DNA from: Cycas panzhihuaensis
Taxonomy: Eukaryota; Cycadophyta
DNA length: 64,000 nucleotides
NCBI GenBank assembly: GCA_023213395.1
Contig: CM041465.1
Coordinates: 140,561,741-140,625,740, forward strand
Direction: 5' to 3'
The notes beneath the pieces are model-generated. The model searched no databases. It had not been told where the DNA came from and was given only the letters and a program-made list of their open reading frames with translations. The position numbers and the translations under genes are program-made. This document shows positions 1 to 13,109 of the stretch, one piece after another (the stretch's first letter is position 1; every line of letters starts with the position of its first letter).

Positions 1-2017
1 ATTCCACCTATTTATTATTAGGTTTAAAGTGTTTCTTTTGTATTATATGATTGTTTTATTTGTTAGAGTAGTTTTCTTTTGCTTTAACATGAAAATAATT
101 TTAAAAAAATAAGAAGAAGATTTCATTATTATTTACTATCCTTTTCTTCAAGACTTATCTCTTCATTGAGAGATATGATTTGGGAATCAAACCAATTTTG
201 ATCTCCATCTTATTCCTCATCATTAAAGCATTAAAAAAAGGTTAATATATGGTATTGAACTTGTTTCAATTCACATATTAATTACCATAAAATTTGAATC
301 AACCTTCACCCTTTTGTATTCCTATTTATAACCTATAAGGAGTTGGTCCTAAAAAGGGTTAAAAAAATTAAGTCAACTCTTTTAAGAGAGATGAACAATA
401 ATGAAGGCTTTTTTTATCATTAATTAAGTGGACATACTATCTTCTATAGAGTTTTTGACAACTTATAGCAATCATTTACTATCAAAATTCCCCAAGTACA
501 ATAGAAATGTTGTCAAAATTTTGACACATCTTCCTCAATCATATTCATATTTTTTTCAAATATAATAATTTACGTGTTCAAGGCTATTATTTATTTGGTT
601 AGTTAGCTTTATTCTGAAATGGTTGTAATCAAAAGAAGAGGAGATTATTACTTTATAGTATCACTACAAGGTACCAACCTTATCCTTGAACTTTGTAACT
701 TTTCTTATTATCCTTAAAACCACACAAATAAAAAAGAAAAAGAAAATGGAATGAATCTTTGTTTATGTTACTTATTGAATCAATGATTAAAACATCTTCT
801 TTATTTTCTTAATAGAAAATAAAGAATAGCAAATGAGTTCATTATTTAGGTTAAAGGCACAATCATGTCTTTTATTAATTATTACTTTTCTTTACACTTT
901 AGTAAACAAATTATAAAAGGATTGAAAAGAAAGTGAAAGAACTGTGGATTAGATAATCATAAGTACACCAAAAGAACTTAAAGTCTATTTTTCTTATATT
1001 CCTAGTTAACGTCTTATAATTCATTAAAACAAAAAAAAAGAAAAAGAAAATGCATCCATCCATGCATGGTTCGATTAGTATATTATATGTATGAGTCTCG
1101 TATGCATTTAACCTAAAGTTGCATCTTAGATTTACATGTAAGATTGGTTTTCTCTCATTTGGTTACCCCTAGGTTAAATCGTATTTCTTTGCTTAGGAGT
1201 TGCTTTATCACTCAAGACTTTGCATCCTTAATGTACAAGCTTGTCCTCTCTTAAGGATAGATACTTCTCATTATTAGCATTTTTTGATTAACAAGGACTT
1301 GACATCCCTAATATATAAACTACCTATTCTTTGAGATTATTACTTTCCAATCATATTTTGAATACTAAATATGGTGGTTTGTGATTATCCTTTAGGTTGA
1401 AAGTAGTGTCTTATTTTTAACTTCCACCTCTATATCTAAGAACCTTTTAAAATGAAATATAAGCATCCCTGAGTCATTCATCCTCATAAATATATCATCA
1501 CTAGGTGAGGAAGTCCCCAATGACTGACCCCTAATAGGGTCACTAATCTAGGGTCCAATCTCTCTTGGGGCCTCACACTCACTAGTCCTCCCAATCTTTA
1601 GCTAATACAATGTTGTTTACTCCTTTTAGGTGGTTATAGAAGTGTAGGTTATAATTTTATATGTAGGAGAAAACTTTGGTTAGAAAAAAGAGGAAACCTA
1701 GGAAGTTTACTTTAGGGTAAGAACCCCCAATGATCTCTCTAACCATTAGAAAGTTGTTTGTAAATTCCTCAAAGTTAAGGGGACTTTTGATTCACTTATT
1801 TGATTGATTTGAGTGATGATGTTTATTAGATTTTATTTGATTATTTTATGAATGTATGAAGTAGTTTAATTTAAAAATTAGCTTAATTTACATATTTTTA
1901 TTCAACACACAAGTAAAGATACCTCTTCAAAGGGGTCGGTTGAAGGTCCACCTTTGAGTAATATCACATTTACTTAGTCTCATATAAAATCTAATAGGTG
2001 ATTAGCCCCAAGACTCA
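1..2017 (+). repeat. Element A 5' LTR, left end cut by the window
   Basis: Colinear with 13110-15279. Shared landmarks include the start (position 1 pairs with 13110), the shared segment around 1921-1950, and the last shared bases ending in ACTCA at 2017. Similarity stops a few bases later, which sets the LTR 3' end. Divergence between the copies is visible in almost every line, so the insertion is old. Holds no gene. Confidence 0.75.
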
Positions 2018-3649
2018 GAACCATTCTAATGACCATACTAGGGAGTTATTAAAGCTTTATAGTTACATACATTAGACTTTCATCCTATGCACTCACTTGA
2101 GATCCTTCATAAGATATCTTTTCTTGGTTAGTTTTGCATCTATACCCTTGCTTCATTCTTATTTAGGATCCTTATCCTTTCTTTTAACTTACATCACCAA
2201 CTTTGCATTCCTATTTCGAATGGAGATTCCTTCATATCCTACTCAGCCTAGGATATTAAGGAGGTAACAAGGCCTCATTCCTTAGGATTTTAAATATGAA
2301 CATTATGAAGACTATAAATCTTAGGAGGGTTACATGCCTTATGAGGGTTATCCTAGTTTTAAGGGTTATGAGATGTATGTTCACCCTCTTAAAAGTTCTA
2401 ATATTTTATATAAGGTCCCTATAGATCAAGATTATTTTGAATACCCCAAGCCATACTTGGGAGAGCTTTCATGGTAGCCCCTACTTCTATTCATGAAGAG
2501 GCACATGTAGAACATGTTTCCCATACATTTTTATAACCCTTTCTTTCTAGAGTCTACTCTCCTATTCACATTCTAGGATATTAAGATCCCTTTCACTAGG
2601 ATATTCATAATATGTCATTACCTACTCATCCACCCCCTAAGTAACATTAGGAGCAATGTGAGCCATCTCTTCAAGAGTATCAGCCTCTACTAATTGACCA
2701 TCCTCATCCATCCAATACTCCTCCCCCATCTTATTCTTCTCATCTTTCTACCCTAAAGGCACCTCTTGTTTCCCTTGATAAGATAAGAGATACTGGGTCA
2801 CTTCACTCTCAAGACTTTGTAAAGTCAATGCCATATAGAGAGGAGCTTAGGTTCCTCCTATACCCCTTGTTTTGTTTGAAGTCTCACTTGAGAGCACTAA
2901 TGAAGACCAATAACTTACTTTGGGGTATGGACACCAACCTCCATATCATATCCATTTCCCTATTCTAGACCTAACAGAGGTTAATCTATTGTACATCATC
3001 ATATGTTCCTCAATACCACCTTGCATATTTTACCTACAAGTACCATCCCTTCTTATGATACTTCTTACCTTAGTCAAGGGAACCCTTTCCGCCAACCTCA
3101 TCAAACTATGATATATAATGTGATACCTCCACACTGTTAATCTTATAAAGGACCTACACCATCTACTCCTCTATTCTCCATACATTACACTTACATTGGA
3201 GGCTAAGGCTTATTTAAAGGCCCTCATACTTACATTCTTCTGATTAACTATCACATCCCTCTGCAACAGATACCTTAACTAATTAGAGGGCCTATACCAT
3301 CTTATGGTCCTAGACCTACTTATGATTAATAGTCATATCTACAACATATGGTTCTACCTCTATAATACATTCCTTCATCGCAATAGTATCATATTCTCTA
3401 GATAGGAATGTACCTCAACCTTGTTGTATGGTTCACTCCTTCCCATCTTCTACATTATGAGAAACCCTTGTATGACTCCCCTCCATTCCTTATAAATAGA
3501 ATCCTTCTCAACTCCTCTATATATTGAGGCCCATGATATCACTTGTGGACTATATGAGGACTTTGTTTTCATAAGAATTCCTCCTTTCATCGATGCCTCC
3601 TTTTGTCCCTGATTTACCAAAATTCTCAAGAGAATTGACATAATATCCT
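2018..3649 (+). other. Element A leader and N-terminal gag region, no readable domain
   Basis: This 1.6 kb lies between the 5' LTR and the recognisable gag core. Composition is unusually rich in CCT and ACC for the window, as expected for a proline-rich gag N-terminus or a 5' UTR, but all frames are closed and no domain can be named. A PBS should lie just after 2017. The sequence there does not match the common plant primer tRNAs by eye. Confidence 0.4.
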
Positions 3650-4400
3650 ACTAAGCACATGTAAGCTTTTACACTTATATGTGATAATTTTCTTCCTTAT
3701 GATTATATCATGATTAGGATCTTTCTAAAATTGCTTCATGTCAATGCTCTGAAGTGGTTTTATTACCTTCAACTTGTTTCCATCTTCATATTCTAATAGT
3801 TAGTTAGTGCTTTCATTAACTACTTTGATGTTGCTAGGCCATTTGAGATGGTTATCAAGTATATTCTATTTGTGAAACAAAATAATAATGAATCATCTCA
3901 TACCTAAATAAGATGATTATAAGACCTAGTCCATACTTTCCATTCTCACCTTGATTTAGGCCTCTTATTTGATATTTTTACTAATGCTTTGAGACCTCAT
4001 GTTTACTTGGAGATTCTCAAACTTGGTCCCTAAACCTATAAAGAAGCTATTAACAAATGTTTAGCTCTCAAAGACTTTGATATTCAAGAAGGAATAAAGA
4101 ATATTGATAAGCCTACTTTAGCAAGGGTTCCTCCTAAGGGTCCAAACCTACTTAGGGTGATCATACATACAATCATCTTATCTCTTCTATTAGAGCCCTT
4201 AACTATACCATCAACACCAAGCTACGTGTTAAAAGTGCCCCCACTCCTAATATTAAATAAGAATATAAAGTTATTCATTATGAAAAAGGTAAGAAATGAC
4301 AAGACCCTCCTACTCCCCTACCGAAGAGGACTCAGTGTTCTTGGCACCAAATCACTACTCATGATTGAGATGAGTGTCGAGTAGTATAGGCCATGGGTCA
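3650..4400 (+). pseudogene. Element A gag core relic
   Basis: Gag would form the virus-like particle. A Retrotrans_gag-like segment reads around 3724-3775 with the core NALKWFYYL, followed by a YF pair near 3815 and a run rich in Asn, Glu and Ser near 3880, the usual order in Ty3 gag. A degenerate zinc-knuckle relic can be read at about 4340-4385 (His-x-x-x-Thr-x-His then Glu-Cys-Arg). Several stops and at least two frame changes interrupt it. The stretch 4400-5000 holds only broken coding sequence. Confidence 0.55.
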
Positions 4401-4999
4401 CAAAGCTTAAAGTACTAATAATCCTACTTCCAAGCCTAATCAAGATCAAGTAATCCATAAGGACCTCTTACCTAACCATGATAAAGAGCACACTAAGGAT
4501 GAAAGTAAAGGAAAGGCTAATAGGATGACACTAGTGATAATGAGTTCTTAGGTTCTAAACCTAGTAAGAAATATACCATCTTATATAAGGGTGGTGGTAA
4601 ATAAGCTAATAATCAAAATTAGGTACCCTCCAAAGGTGGTGAGACTAAATGAATGATTAATATAGTCAAGGTAACAAGGAACCTACTTTTGTCTAAATCT
4701 CCTAAAGATTCATAGATCAAAACTCCAAATCCTCACCTTTTATCCCACTTAGACCTATTCATTTTATATCCATCTCCTATATTATGAAATATCGATCCTT
4801 CTTATTATTTAATGAGTTAAAAACCATCCCTTCTAGGATTTTGATAATGGACTTATTAAGGAGTTATCTAAAGCAATGTTAAATCTTGCTTAACACCTTA
4901 GGGATCCCTACTCTTGGTTCCCTAACAAGTCTTGTCCTCTCTTTTAACCTTTTTTTCTTGCCTAATAAGAAGAAGAGAAACCTTAATGATATCTCTCCA

Positions 5000-5300
5000 T
5001 TCTATATTAAATTTTGTACAGATGAAATCAACATTTGACATGTTGTTATTAATGAAGTATCCTCGATGAACATAATCTCTATCCTCCTTGTAGAGGATTT
5101 AGAGATTATTGCCTATGAACCTTACAAGTGGATTTGTCAAGGATATGACATGAACCAAAAAGAACCTTTAAGGTAAGTCACTCTTGCACTCACCTTAGAA
5201 GGGAAAATAGTTATGGTTGATCTCACCATCATAGACCATGGCTTAGAATATAATATCTTATTATAGAGGCCTTAGATCAACTAGATGCTTGTTGTTTATT
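5000..5300 (+). pseudogene. Element A aspartic protease relic
   Basis: The protease would cleave the Gag-Pol polyprotein. The visible end of the domain is IIDHGLEYNILL followed by a stop where the family has Gly-Arg-Pro, at about 5229-5270. Upstream, VVINEVSS and a run of hydrophobic codons match the flap region of Ty3 retropepsins. The catalytic Asp-Ser/Thr-Gly is not readable. The segment 5300-6590 continues in broken frames with short open stretches (for example 6285-6527) that I cannot assign. Confidence 0.5.
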
Positions 5301-6590
5301 CTTTGATCTTTGGTGAGCTCAAATTCATTCACAAGGGAGAGTTAAAGGTCATCAAATGAAAGAATAGATCTATTAATTAGTTTGTTCCACTTATAGAGAC
5401 TATCATAGAAATAGGAAAGCCTTCTAACTCTTTTGAGTACCACTTCTAATCTTTGGGTTTTGGGTGGTACTTTACCATCAAGTTTATTTTAACACTTGAG
5501 CAAGAACTTAAGAGTGTTAATATGATTAACACCATTCCTTCATGGGAAAGTTTCCCTTCAAGTTAATCTCATGAGGAAATATTTCAGAACACTTAGAGAC
5601 TTTTCCTATATGCACCCTTACCTCTGTGGAAGAGATTTTACTGATTTTCTCTAGTAGATGGCTAATTAATCCTATTCAAGTGGTACAAGAATTGATCCAT
5701 CCAACCTCCTCTTCTTTATGTTAATCCAATGAAAATAATGGTATGCTTTAAGAAAGCCCTCTTTTACCTTAGGAAACAACTTCATTAGGACTATCCTCTT
5801 ACAAGTCAAATTTTAGGTGTGTCCTTTACTTGCACAATGTAGAGGATGCCCTAGTGATCATTACACCCATTACATATCCTTCTTAGTATGTACATTCCTC
5901 TCAATCCATTGCTCCCTCTTCTAATAAGGCATCTTATCATGAATCTCCCCTTAGATAGCTTAGTTTAATCATCACAATAAGAAACTCCTTATACATTGAC
6001 ATCTTGACCTCTTACCTCTAAAAGATGAGATGCCCTCTTTAAATAACACCCTTAGATTGAATTTAACATAAGGAAAGGAAATTAGGGAGACCAACATGAT
6101 CACCACTATCTCTCTTCTAACTAAGGTAGTTGTTCAAGATGATACTATGCCTTTTCTCATGCATGTGTCTCCTTATCTAACCCTCCTCCCAACTAATGAG
6201 TCTAACTTTTATCAGATTGTATAATTATATTGGGAATTTCCTAATCATATTAGCCCCTCATACCATGTCTCCACAATTTTAGATGTGTTTCCTAATGAAG
6301 ACCATGCCATCATTTTAGACATAGCTCCTTCATATTTACTTCATCATCCTCCCTCTCAACTTGAAGGCTCTATCCTTAGAGAGCTCCTTCATCTTGATCA
6401 CTTTGAGAATGATGAAATAATTCTAGAACATTTACTTAAAGCCATGCCAAGCCTTCTACCCATTCATCATAAGCTTGGCTTTACTAAGCACTTACACCCT
6501 AATTCACCCTTGGCTAGCTTAGATTAGCCTTTACAAGACTCTCCATCTTTTACAAGTCTTGCACCTCCCTACTTTGAGGAAGAAAATACC

Positions 6591-7560
6591 ATGCTTGTTG
6601 TTAATACAATAGATGTAGATTTAAAAATTGATGACACACCAAAAATCGTCAAGGTTGGAGTAGATTACTCACAGAAAGAAATCAAGCAACTTAAAGAATT
6701 TTTCCAAGAGTTTGCATTAGTTTCCACTTCGGACTATAGTAACATAGAGCGTCTTCACCTAGATGTCATAGTCCATAATATGACTACAATTTTGGGAGCC
6801 AAACCCAAAAGGCAAAAGTACTGACTTATTCATCCTCATTTATCTAGTATAATTAAATAAGAAGTTAAGAAACTGTTGAAATCAAGTTTTATAAAAAGTA
6901 TTGACTACTCATAATGGGAATTCAACATTGTCCCTATTGCTAAGAAGAATGGATTGATTTAGATATGTATTGATTTTTGTGATATCAGTAATGCTTATCC
7001 AAAGGACAATTTCCCTCTCCCATTTCTTGACTAAATTTAGGATCAAGCAACTAATTTCAAGGTCATGTTCTTCATGGATAGATTTTCAAAATAAAATCAA
7101 ATCCTTATCTCACCCAAAGACTATTAAAAGATAGATTTCATAAATCCATGAGGGATATTTACTTATAAGGTCATGCCATTTGGTTTAAAAAATACTAAAG
7201 CCACTTATTAATGAGTAATGATTTTCATATTCCATGACCAAATTAGAGTTATAATAACCATTTACCTAGATGACATGTTGGCCCTATCTTGTTATATAAA
7301 ATATCACATTAAAGAGTTGAGAATAATCTTTGAGTGATATAACAATTATCATCTTTGTATCAATCCTAACAAGTGTGTCTTTATTGTCACTTCAAGTAAA
7401 ATGCTGAGAAACATGGTTTCTTAGGATATTATTAGAGTTGACATTGAAAAAATAAGGGCTATTATTGAAAATTTCCCTCCACAAAATCAAAAGCAAGCAA
7501 AATCTTTTCTTAGTAAGTTAGGTTTTATATGAAGGTTTATTTCAAATTTTACATTAAATA
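6591..7560 (+). pseudogene. Element A reverse transcriptase relic
   Basis: RNA-directed DNA polymerase of the element. An open run at 6591-6824 leads into RT, then motifs follow in the canonical Ty3 order: AKKNGLI with ICIDFCDISNAYPKDNFPLP near 6935-7025, MDRFSK (motif A aspartate kept) near 7074, FGLKNTKATY near 7180, and the catalytic box YLDDM near 7264-7278. Stops include several TAA/TAG where the family has Gln, Arg or Trp. The thumb continues to about 7560 (FLSKLGFI near 7503). Non-functional. Confidence 0.75.
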
Positions 7561-8110
7561 CTAAGCCTCTCATAGATCTTCTTAAGAAAGGGGCTTCTCT
7601 AAAATGGACCACATCTATCTAAGAATCTTTTAATAAATTAAAGCAAGCTATTGGCCCTTATACTTACTCCTACTATATTTATCAAACCCTTTATTCTATA
7701 CACATCTTCCATTGAAGAATCCCTTAGGGGCATTCTTACTCAAGAGGATGAATTTAGTCAGGATTAAGTTATTTATTTCATAAGTAGAACTCTCATTACT
7801 ATTAAACTTAACTACTCTACTTCTAAGAAAGAATACATATCCTTAATTTTCAAAACTAAGAAGCTACATCATTATCTTCTTGGCAATACCACCTTTGTAA
7901 TTATTTAATTTGACCCTCTTTACTTTTTTCTTACTAAGAGTGATCTGATAGGATGAGTCAATAAATGGGCACTCCTCTTACTAGAGTTTTCCCTTTAAAT
8001 TATGAAGTATAAATCTAAGAAAAGCATGATAGTCACTAAGATTATGGTTGAAGCACAATTACCTAATCCTACCCACTTAGTTATCAATGATAGGGATTCT
8101 AATGAATAAA
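7561..8110 (+). pseudogene. Element A RNase H relic
   Basis: Directly after RT, the linker reading KPLIDLLKKGASLKWT (about 7564-7611) is the standard RT/RNase H junction of Ty3 elements, followed by a broken RNase H fold. A stretch near 7690-7760 contains the strand with Thr-Ser-Ser and a segment around Gly-Ile-Leu-Thr-Gln-Glu. The catalytic acidic residues cannot all be located because of frameshifts. Confidence 0.55.
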
Positions 8111-8179
8111 TCTTTCAGGTAAACATTGTGTCTCTAAAAGAGGAATGGTACAAAGAGATCAAATCTTACCTTATGGACT

Positions 8180-9390
8180 AAACCTTTTCATTATCTATCT
8201 CCTCTAAAAAGAGAAAATAAATTAGAGCTACTACTCCTCAATATCTACTTCTTAAAGATGTCCTTTATAATTGCTCCTTCGATGGAGTTTCATTAAGATG
8301 TCTTTAACCTTCTAAGGCTTAGACTACCCTAAGTGACATAATGGCATATGTAGAGGCCACTTCAATGGCCAATTTATAGCTTAGTGTATCCTTTAAATGG
8401 GATACTATTATCTAATGTTATTTAAAGATGCTCTCACATATATTTAGAAATGTGAAAAGTGCCAACCACATGCCACATTAATCCACTAACCTGCTCGATC
8501 TCTCAAATCCATCATATCTACATGGCCCTTTTCCTAAAGGGGATTGACCTCATTGGTTAGATATATCCTCCAATATTAAGTATCCATAAATTTATTTTGA
8601 CTGCTATGGGATACTTTACCAAGTAGAGTGAGGCTATTTAATTTATTTCTATAATTAGAAAGATCATTATAAGATTTATCTTCTAGTATATTATCTACAA
8701 ATTCAGGGTTCTCGATGTTATCATTACCGATAATTGAACTTCATTTTGTAATACAAAGGTAGCTAAATTATGTAAGAAATTTCACATCACTCATTATTTT
8801 TCAGCACCTTATCATCCTTAAGCTAATGGCCAAGTCAAAGCCTCTAATAAAACCTTAGTTAACATCCTGGCCAAGACTGTGACTAACTTCCAATGAGACT
8901 AGTATATTCAATTATGTCCTAAATTATATGCTTATCAAACCTCTATTAAGAATGAAATTACAATGACACCTTTCTTTCTAGATTATGGCTTTGAAGCTAT
9001 TCTACTGCTCAAGGTAAAAATCTTATCTTTACATATTTCCCTAAAATAATTCACTAATGAAGAATGGAAAATGGAGGCATATTATTGGAATTAGAAAAAA
9101 TGGATAAAACATGATTAACTACCCTTAAAAATAATCCATCTTCTAAAACCAGATCTCAAGTAGCCCATGATAAGCAATCAAGACCTCATAAATTTCATGT
9201 TGGTGACAAATTACTCAAGCTCAAATACTTACATGATAAATAGTAAAAATTCACTCCTAAATGGATAGGATCTTACTTGATCATTGAAGATATTGAGAAT
9301 GGTGTATATTGTATTTCTACCATTAATGGCCTTGAACTCTAAAAGATTGTTAATTCATAATTCTTGTGAAGGTTCTATTCCTAAAAGGAG
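8180..9390 (+). pseudogene. Element A integrase relic
   Basis: Integrase would insert the cDNA. The N-terminal zinc region is recognisable as KDALTYI, then KCEKCQ near 8450-8470. The core end reads PYHP, stop, ANGQVKASNKTL at about 8808-8865, where the stop replaces the usual Gln and Lys replaces the catalytic Glu of the D,D35E triad. A C-terminal segment (NEEWKMEAYYW near 9055) follows. Non-functional. It ends before the unrelated stretch 9394-10680, in which I recognise nothing except poly-purine and AT-rich runs. Confidence 0.7.
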
Positions 9391-10689
9391 AACATGAATA
9401 TCCTCCATAATAAGGATAAAACTATGGCTCTTAAATCCACACTATATAATGAGCTTAAAATATGGTTCATTTCTCACTTCTCTCCTAAGACACCACTTCA
9501 ACATAGATGCAAGAGTCCTCTTTTACTATTTCATCTCCTTGATAGAGCTTGGTGCTTACTTGTATGTAAATATGACTCCTAATGACTATGTAAGACTATT
9601 ATCTATCCACAAGATATAAGAATTATTTGTCGGGGATGCACACATGCATCTCATTTGGTTCAACTGAAGTAATTTTATCTTATTATAGTCCCTCACTCTT
9701 CTGTCCTATGTTCTATACGTAATAAGGAAAAGGGTCCCTAACTTTGAAAACCAATATGATAGCTAGATATAAGTCCAAATGGTCAACTTCATCTATTTCT
9801 TTGTAAACCTATAGGCATGCCACTCTTGTTTATTTGAACACTTATCCTCCTATGCTAAGATAGTTCCTAACACCTCTCAATTACTCTCTTAAAATTTATT
9901 GCTTATTCTACTACCATCCTTTAATGCTCAAAGATAATTTGGTTTAAAGATCATTCTAGCCCTTATGGTTTAGCCTTCAAGAATTTGGTTATGGTTTGCT
10001 TATTTTCTTAGTCTCATTAAAAAGATCATCCTTGTTATAGTTTAAGAAGTGTTGATATTTTTTGGATAGGTTAATCATTAAGCACTTGAGTCTAGTCATT
10101 CCTTCCTTTCATCACATCTTAATGAAAATTACGTGATGATCATAGTTGAAGTGCTAATTATCTATCATTTAAAGAGTAGATTCAATGATGCTTAGTTCAC
10201 AAAAACCCTTGAACTATCATATGGTATGATCTAAGATAGTAACAAAAAAAGAAAAAAAGAAAAAAAAAAAAGGAGTAAAGAAAGAAGAAGCCTTTGTATA
10301 TATATCTTTCTATCCTCTTGGCATCTGGAGTAAGTTGCATGATGACTTTATCTCCACCTATAAAAATATAGTTTAGGTCCATTAGGGTGCATCATTTAGG
10401 ACCTTTAAATCTAGTTGCTTGGGTCTGTTATAGCCTTAATTGTAACCAAAATCTATTTGGTATCTATTAACCTTTACCTTTGTTATATCTAGGAGGTGCT
10501 CTCATGATGAGAAAACCATACCATGATCTTATCTCTTTCTCATCTTATAGTCAAAACCAAGTCTCTTGTATAGAACCATATCCTTATAGGTTGATTCCTA
10601 TACCATCCCCATACTTATCATTTTATCTTTGAGTTTATTTTCTCTATTCCATGGCATTGAGCATACATATCAAGGGGTAATTAAGGTAA

Positions 10690-10850
10690 ATCAAGGCCAT
10701 CTACCACTACATGGGTTATTCATAACCAAACGTGGAACATGTTAACTTTTGTCAGTATTTTCCTACCTCAAGCAACTAATAATAAAGCTAAATTTATTAC
10801 TATCATAAGAGTCCTAAGTGACACCTTACAATTCATAGTATAGACCTACC
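10690..10850 (+). pseudogene. Element A second (Tat-type, archaeal-like) RNase H relic
   Basis: One frame reads TTWVIHNQTWNML, then FLPQATNNKAKFITII and SDTLQF. This aligns directly with the second RNase H of element I on the opposite strand at 61566-61959 (FATWIIHDHGG and IPQVTNNIAKY), so the assignment rests on two copies. The domain lies 1.3 kb downstream of integrase and just before the minisatellite, the same order as in element I. The position of the canonical Glu (NN-x-AEY) is Lys. Confidence 0.6.
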
Positions 10851-11080
10851 AATCTTTTCTCTAATTCCCAAGTTATAATATTTTAACTTATTGGTGCCTA
10901 TCATGTTTATTTACCCTACTCATGGCCTTTTCATGCTTATGTTATCTAGTTGTTGTCTTATTTTCTATTTGTTATAACACAACATATTCTACATAGTCAA
11001 AATGTTGAAGTTGACTCTATGGTATCTTATATTCTAAAATACCATCACTCCTAGCCCCATCACTCTAAGCTAGGGACAAC

Positions 11081-11600
11081 ACTTTGTAATAAGCATAAAC
11101 TAACTTAATACTTTATAATGAGTATAAACTAACTAGATACTCTGTGATAAATATAAACTAATTAAATACTTCATAATAAGTATAAACTAGTTGAACACTT
11201 TATGATAAGTATAAACTAACCACTCACTCTATCATGAGTATAAATTGAGATGTAAATAATATCATAAAAATACAAAAAAATGATAAAAACATTCAAAATA
11301 TTAAAAAACTACAAATATTTACCTCTAAAGAACTACTAATAAGGTTAAACTATGGTAGCCACACCTCTTAGAATAGTTGTTAAAGAGGTTAAATTGTAGT
11401 AATAATACCTTTAAATCACTGCTAATGAGGCTAAACCATGGCAGTCACACTTTTGAAGCACTATTAATGAGGTTAAACTATGGTAGTTATACCTCTGAAG
11501 CACTACTAATGGGGATAAACCATGGCAACCAAACCTCTAAGAATAGTTGTTAAAGAGACTAAACTACATCAACCACCCCTCTAAAATCTCCCATTAATAA
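11081..11600 (+). repeat. Element A 3' minisatellite, core TAATGAGnnTAAACTATGG
   Basis: Two adjoining degenerate arrays. At 11081-11249, units of about 28 bp repeat a core like AATGAGTATAAACTAAC six times. At 11326-11600, units of about 45-50 bp repeat TAATGAGGTTAAACTATGG five to six times, alternating with a CACACCTCT-like half. The two arrays share the core, so they look like one diverged tandem repeat. It lies between the second RNase H and the 3' LTR. Element I carries the same core, inverted, at 61020-61460. Confidence 0.75.
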
Positions 11601-12128
11601 GATAACAATATAATGGATAATTTAGTAGTAAGTTTGAGTTCAAAGTATAATCACAGTAAAGGATTTCTTAAGCCATCTCTATTATATTCTAATAAGATTT
11701 TCTTTACCACTAACACACACTAGAGACTCGTTATCTAGTCTGGCCTTTATTTTCAGCTTAGGAGATAAACTTAAGAAATTTAAATTCCATTGTGTTTGAT
11801 CCTATGAATTGAGTTTCCACCATTTATCATCTTGCTCTCTACCATTAACAAGAACTTCTGGTGACAAGGGGTAAATGTTTCATTGTAATAGGTCCCTTTT
11901 ATCATAGTCAGGTTCTTGTCTTTATTTGCTTACTCAATTTTCTTACTAGTTAAGGTTTGCATTCATTTAATTAGTATTACTTGGTTAATATTTTTAGTTG
12001 TTGGATCTACTTTGGTTGTTGTTTGATAGAGAAAACTTTGATTAGGACATGATTAAGCATTTATCACTTTGGTTTCAGTCATGAGATTTAAAGAATTTCC
12101 AATAGGATGACTGATTATGTATGACTAT

Positions 12129-12129
12129 G

Positions 12130-12174
<45 letters not shown>
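12129..12174. repeat. (ATT)n microsatellite
   Basis: An uninterrupted ATT/TTA trinucleotide run of about 46 bp, probably inside U3 of the element A 3' LTR. Confidence 0.95.
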
Positions 12175-12175
<1 letters not shown>

Positions 12176-12661
12176 GTTGATGATTGATTCTATAATATAA
12201 ATTTATTCTGTTGTCTAATGTGGTTTATGAAGTTACTCCAAGTATTATCTATTTACTCTCTTTTCTAGATATTGTCAAGCTTACAATTGATTTTATCTTA
12301 TGTTTACTACCATTTCACATTTCCTTTTCCTAATCTAGTTTCCATTGAAGTCATCACTACTTTAGGAAGGCCTAACAAACTTATTTTATCATTTTCTATT
12401 TTAATTTTCTATGTTTTTTGGCCGTTATGGATTATCACTTTTTTGGAAACATAAAAAATATGATAGTAAAAATAAAATATAATAGACTCTCATGTTTTAT
12501 ATTTTACTTGTATTATTATATTTTTAGTTCATTGTTATATTTTTCACTATCATACATAAAAAATTAGAAAGAAAACATAGAAATTTTCACCTATTTTAAT
12601 TTGATTTTGGCCTAAATTAGCATTTTCCCACTACCTTATCCATGCTAATTTCACTTTCCCC

Positions 12662-12668
12662 TATATAA
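12662..12668 (+). promoter_or_regulatory. Candidate TATA box of the element A LTR
   Basis: TATATAA followed by GAACTTATTG, in the predicted U3 of the 3' LTR and upstream of the segment that matches window position 1. Position and sequence fit a plant LTR promoter. Nothing else supports use. Confidence 0.4.
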
Positions 12669-13109
12669 GAACTTATTGAGAAAAATTAGCAAAACTATGG
12701 ATAAAAACCATGGTTTTTACCTTCATCCTCATCCCTCTTTATCTTATAAATATTTGTTCATTTCTAGAGCATGGGAGAGAGTCTTTTATGTAATAAAGTA
12801 TTGCCAAAATTTTACCAGTACCTCTTGCTAGTGATGTATTTTTTATTGAAGTGGATTGGAAATATTCTTCTTAGAAGTTTATAAAGATTGCTAAGAGGAT
12901 TGACAATCCATCCTTAGCATAATTACTTCTTTTACTTAGATTCACCTCTCTACCCACTTGCTTGGTCATTTTCTCTTAGTTTTTCCATTGGTTCTTTGGG
13001 CATGATCTTTTCCATTACAACATCTACTATTGTCAAGTTTCTCACTTTCATAATGCTTGGAACTTTTTTAGAGCATATTAGACAAGGGCATGATGTTGAT
13101 CTAAGGCTC

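Larger units (their letters stand above)
11601..13109 (+). other. Element A: PPT and U3 part of the 3' LTR, boundary unresolved
   Basis: The 3' LTR must begin somewhere here, because its partner in the 5' LTR lies left of the window. A purine run at 11872-11878 (ACAAGGGG) followed by TAAATGTTTC is one candidate PPT. The promoter-like TATA at 12662 supports a U3 in this stretch. No coding signal was found. Confidence 0.4.

Noticed and set aside
2018-2060. Primer-binding site of element A
   Set aside because: No match to the common initiator tRNA-Met or other usual plant primer sites by eye. Decay may have erased it.
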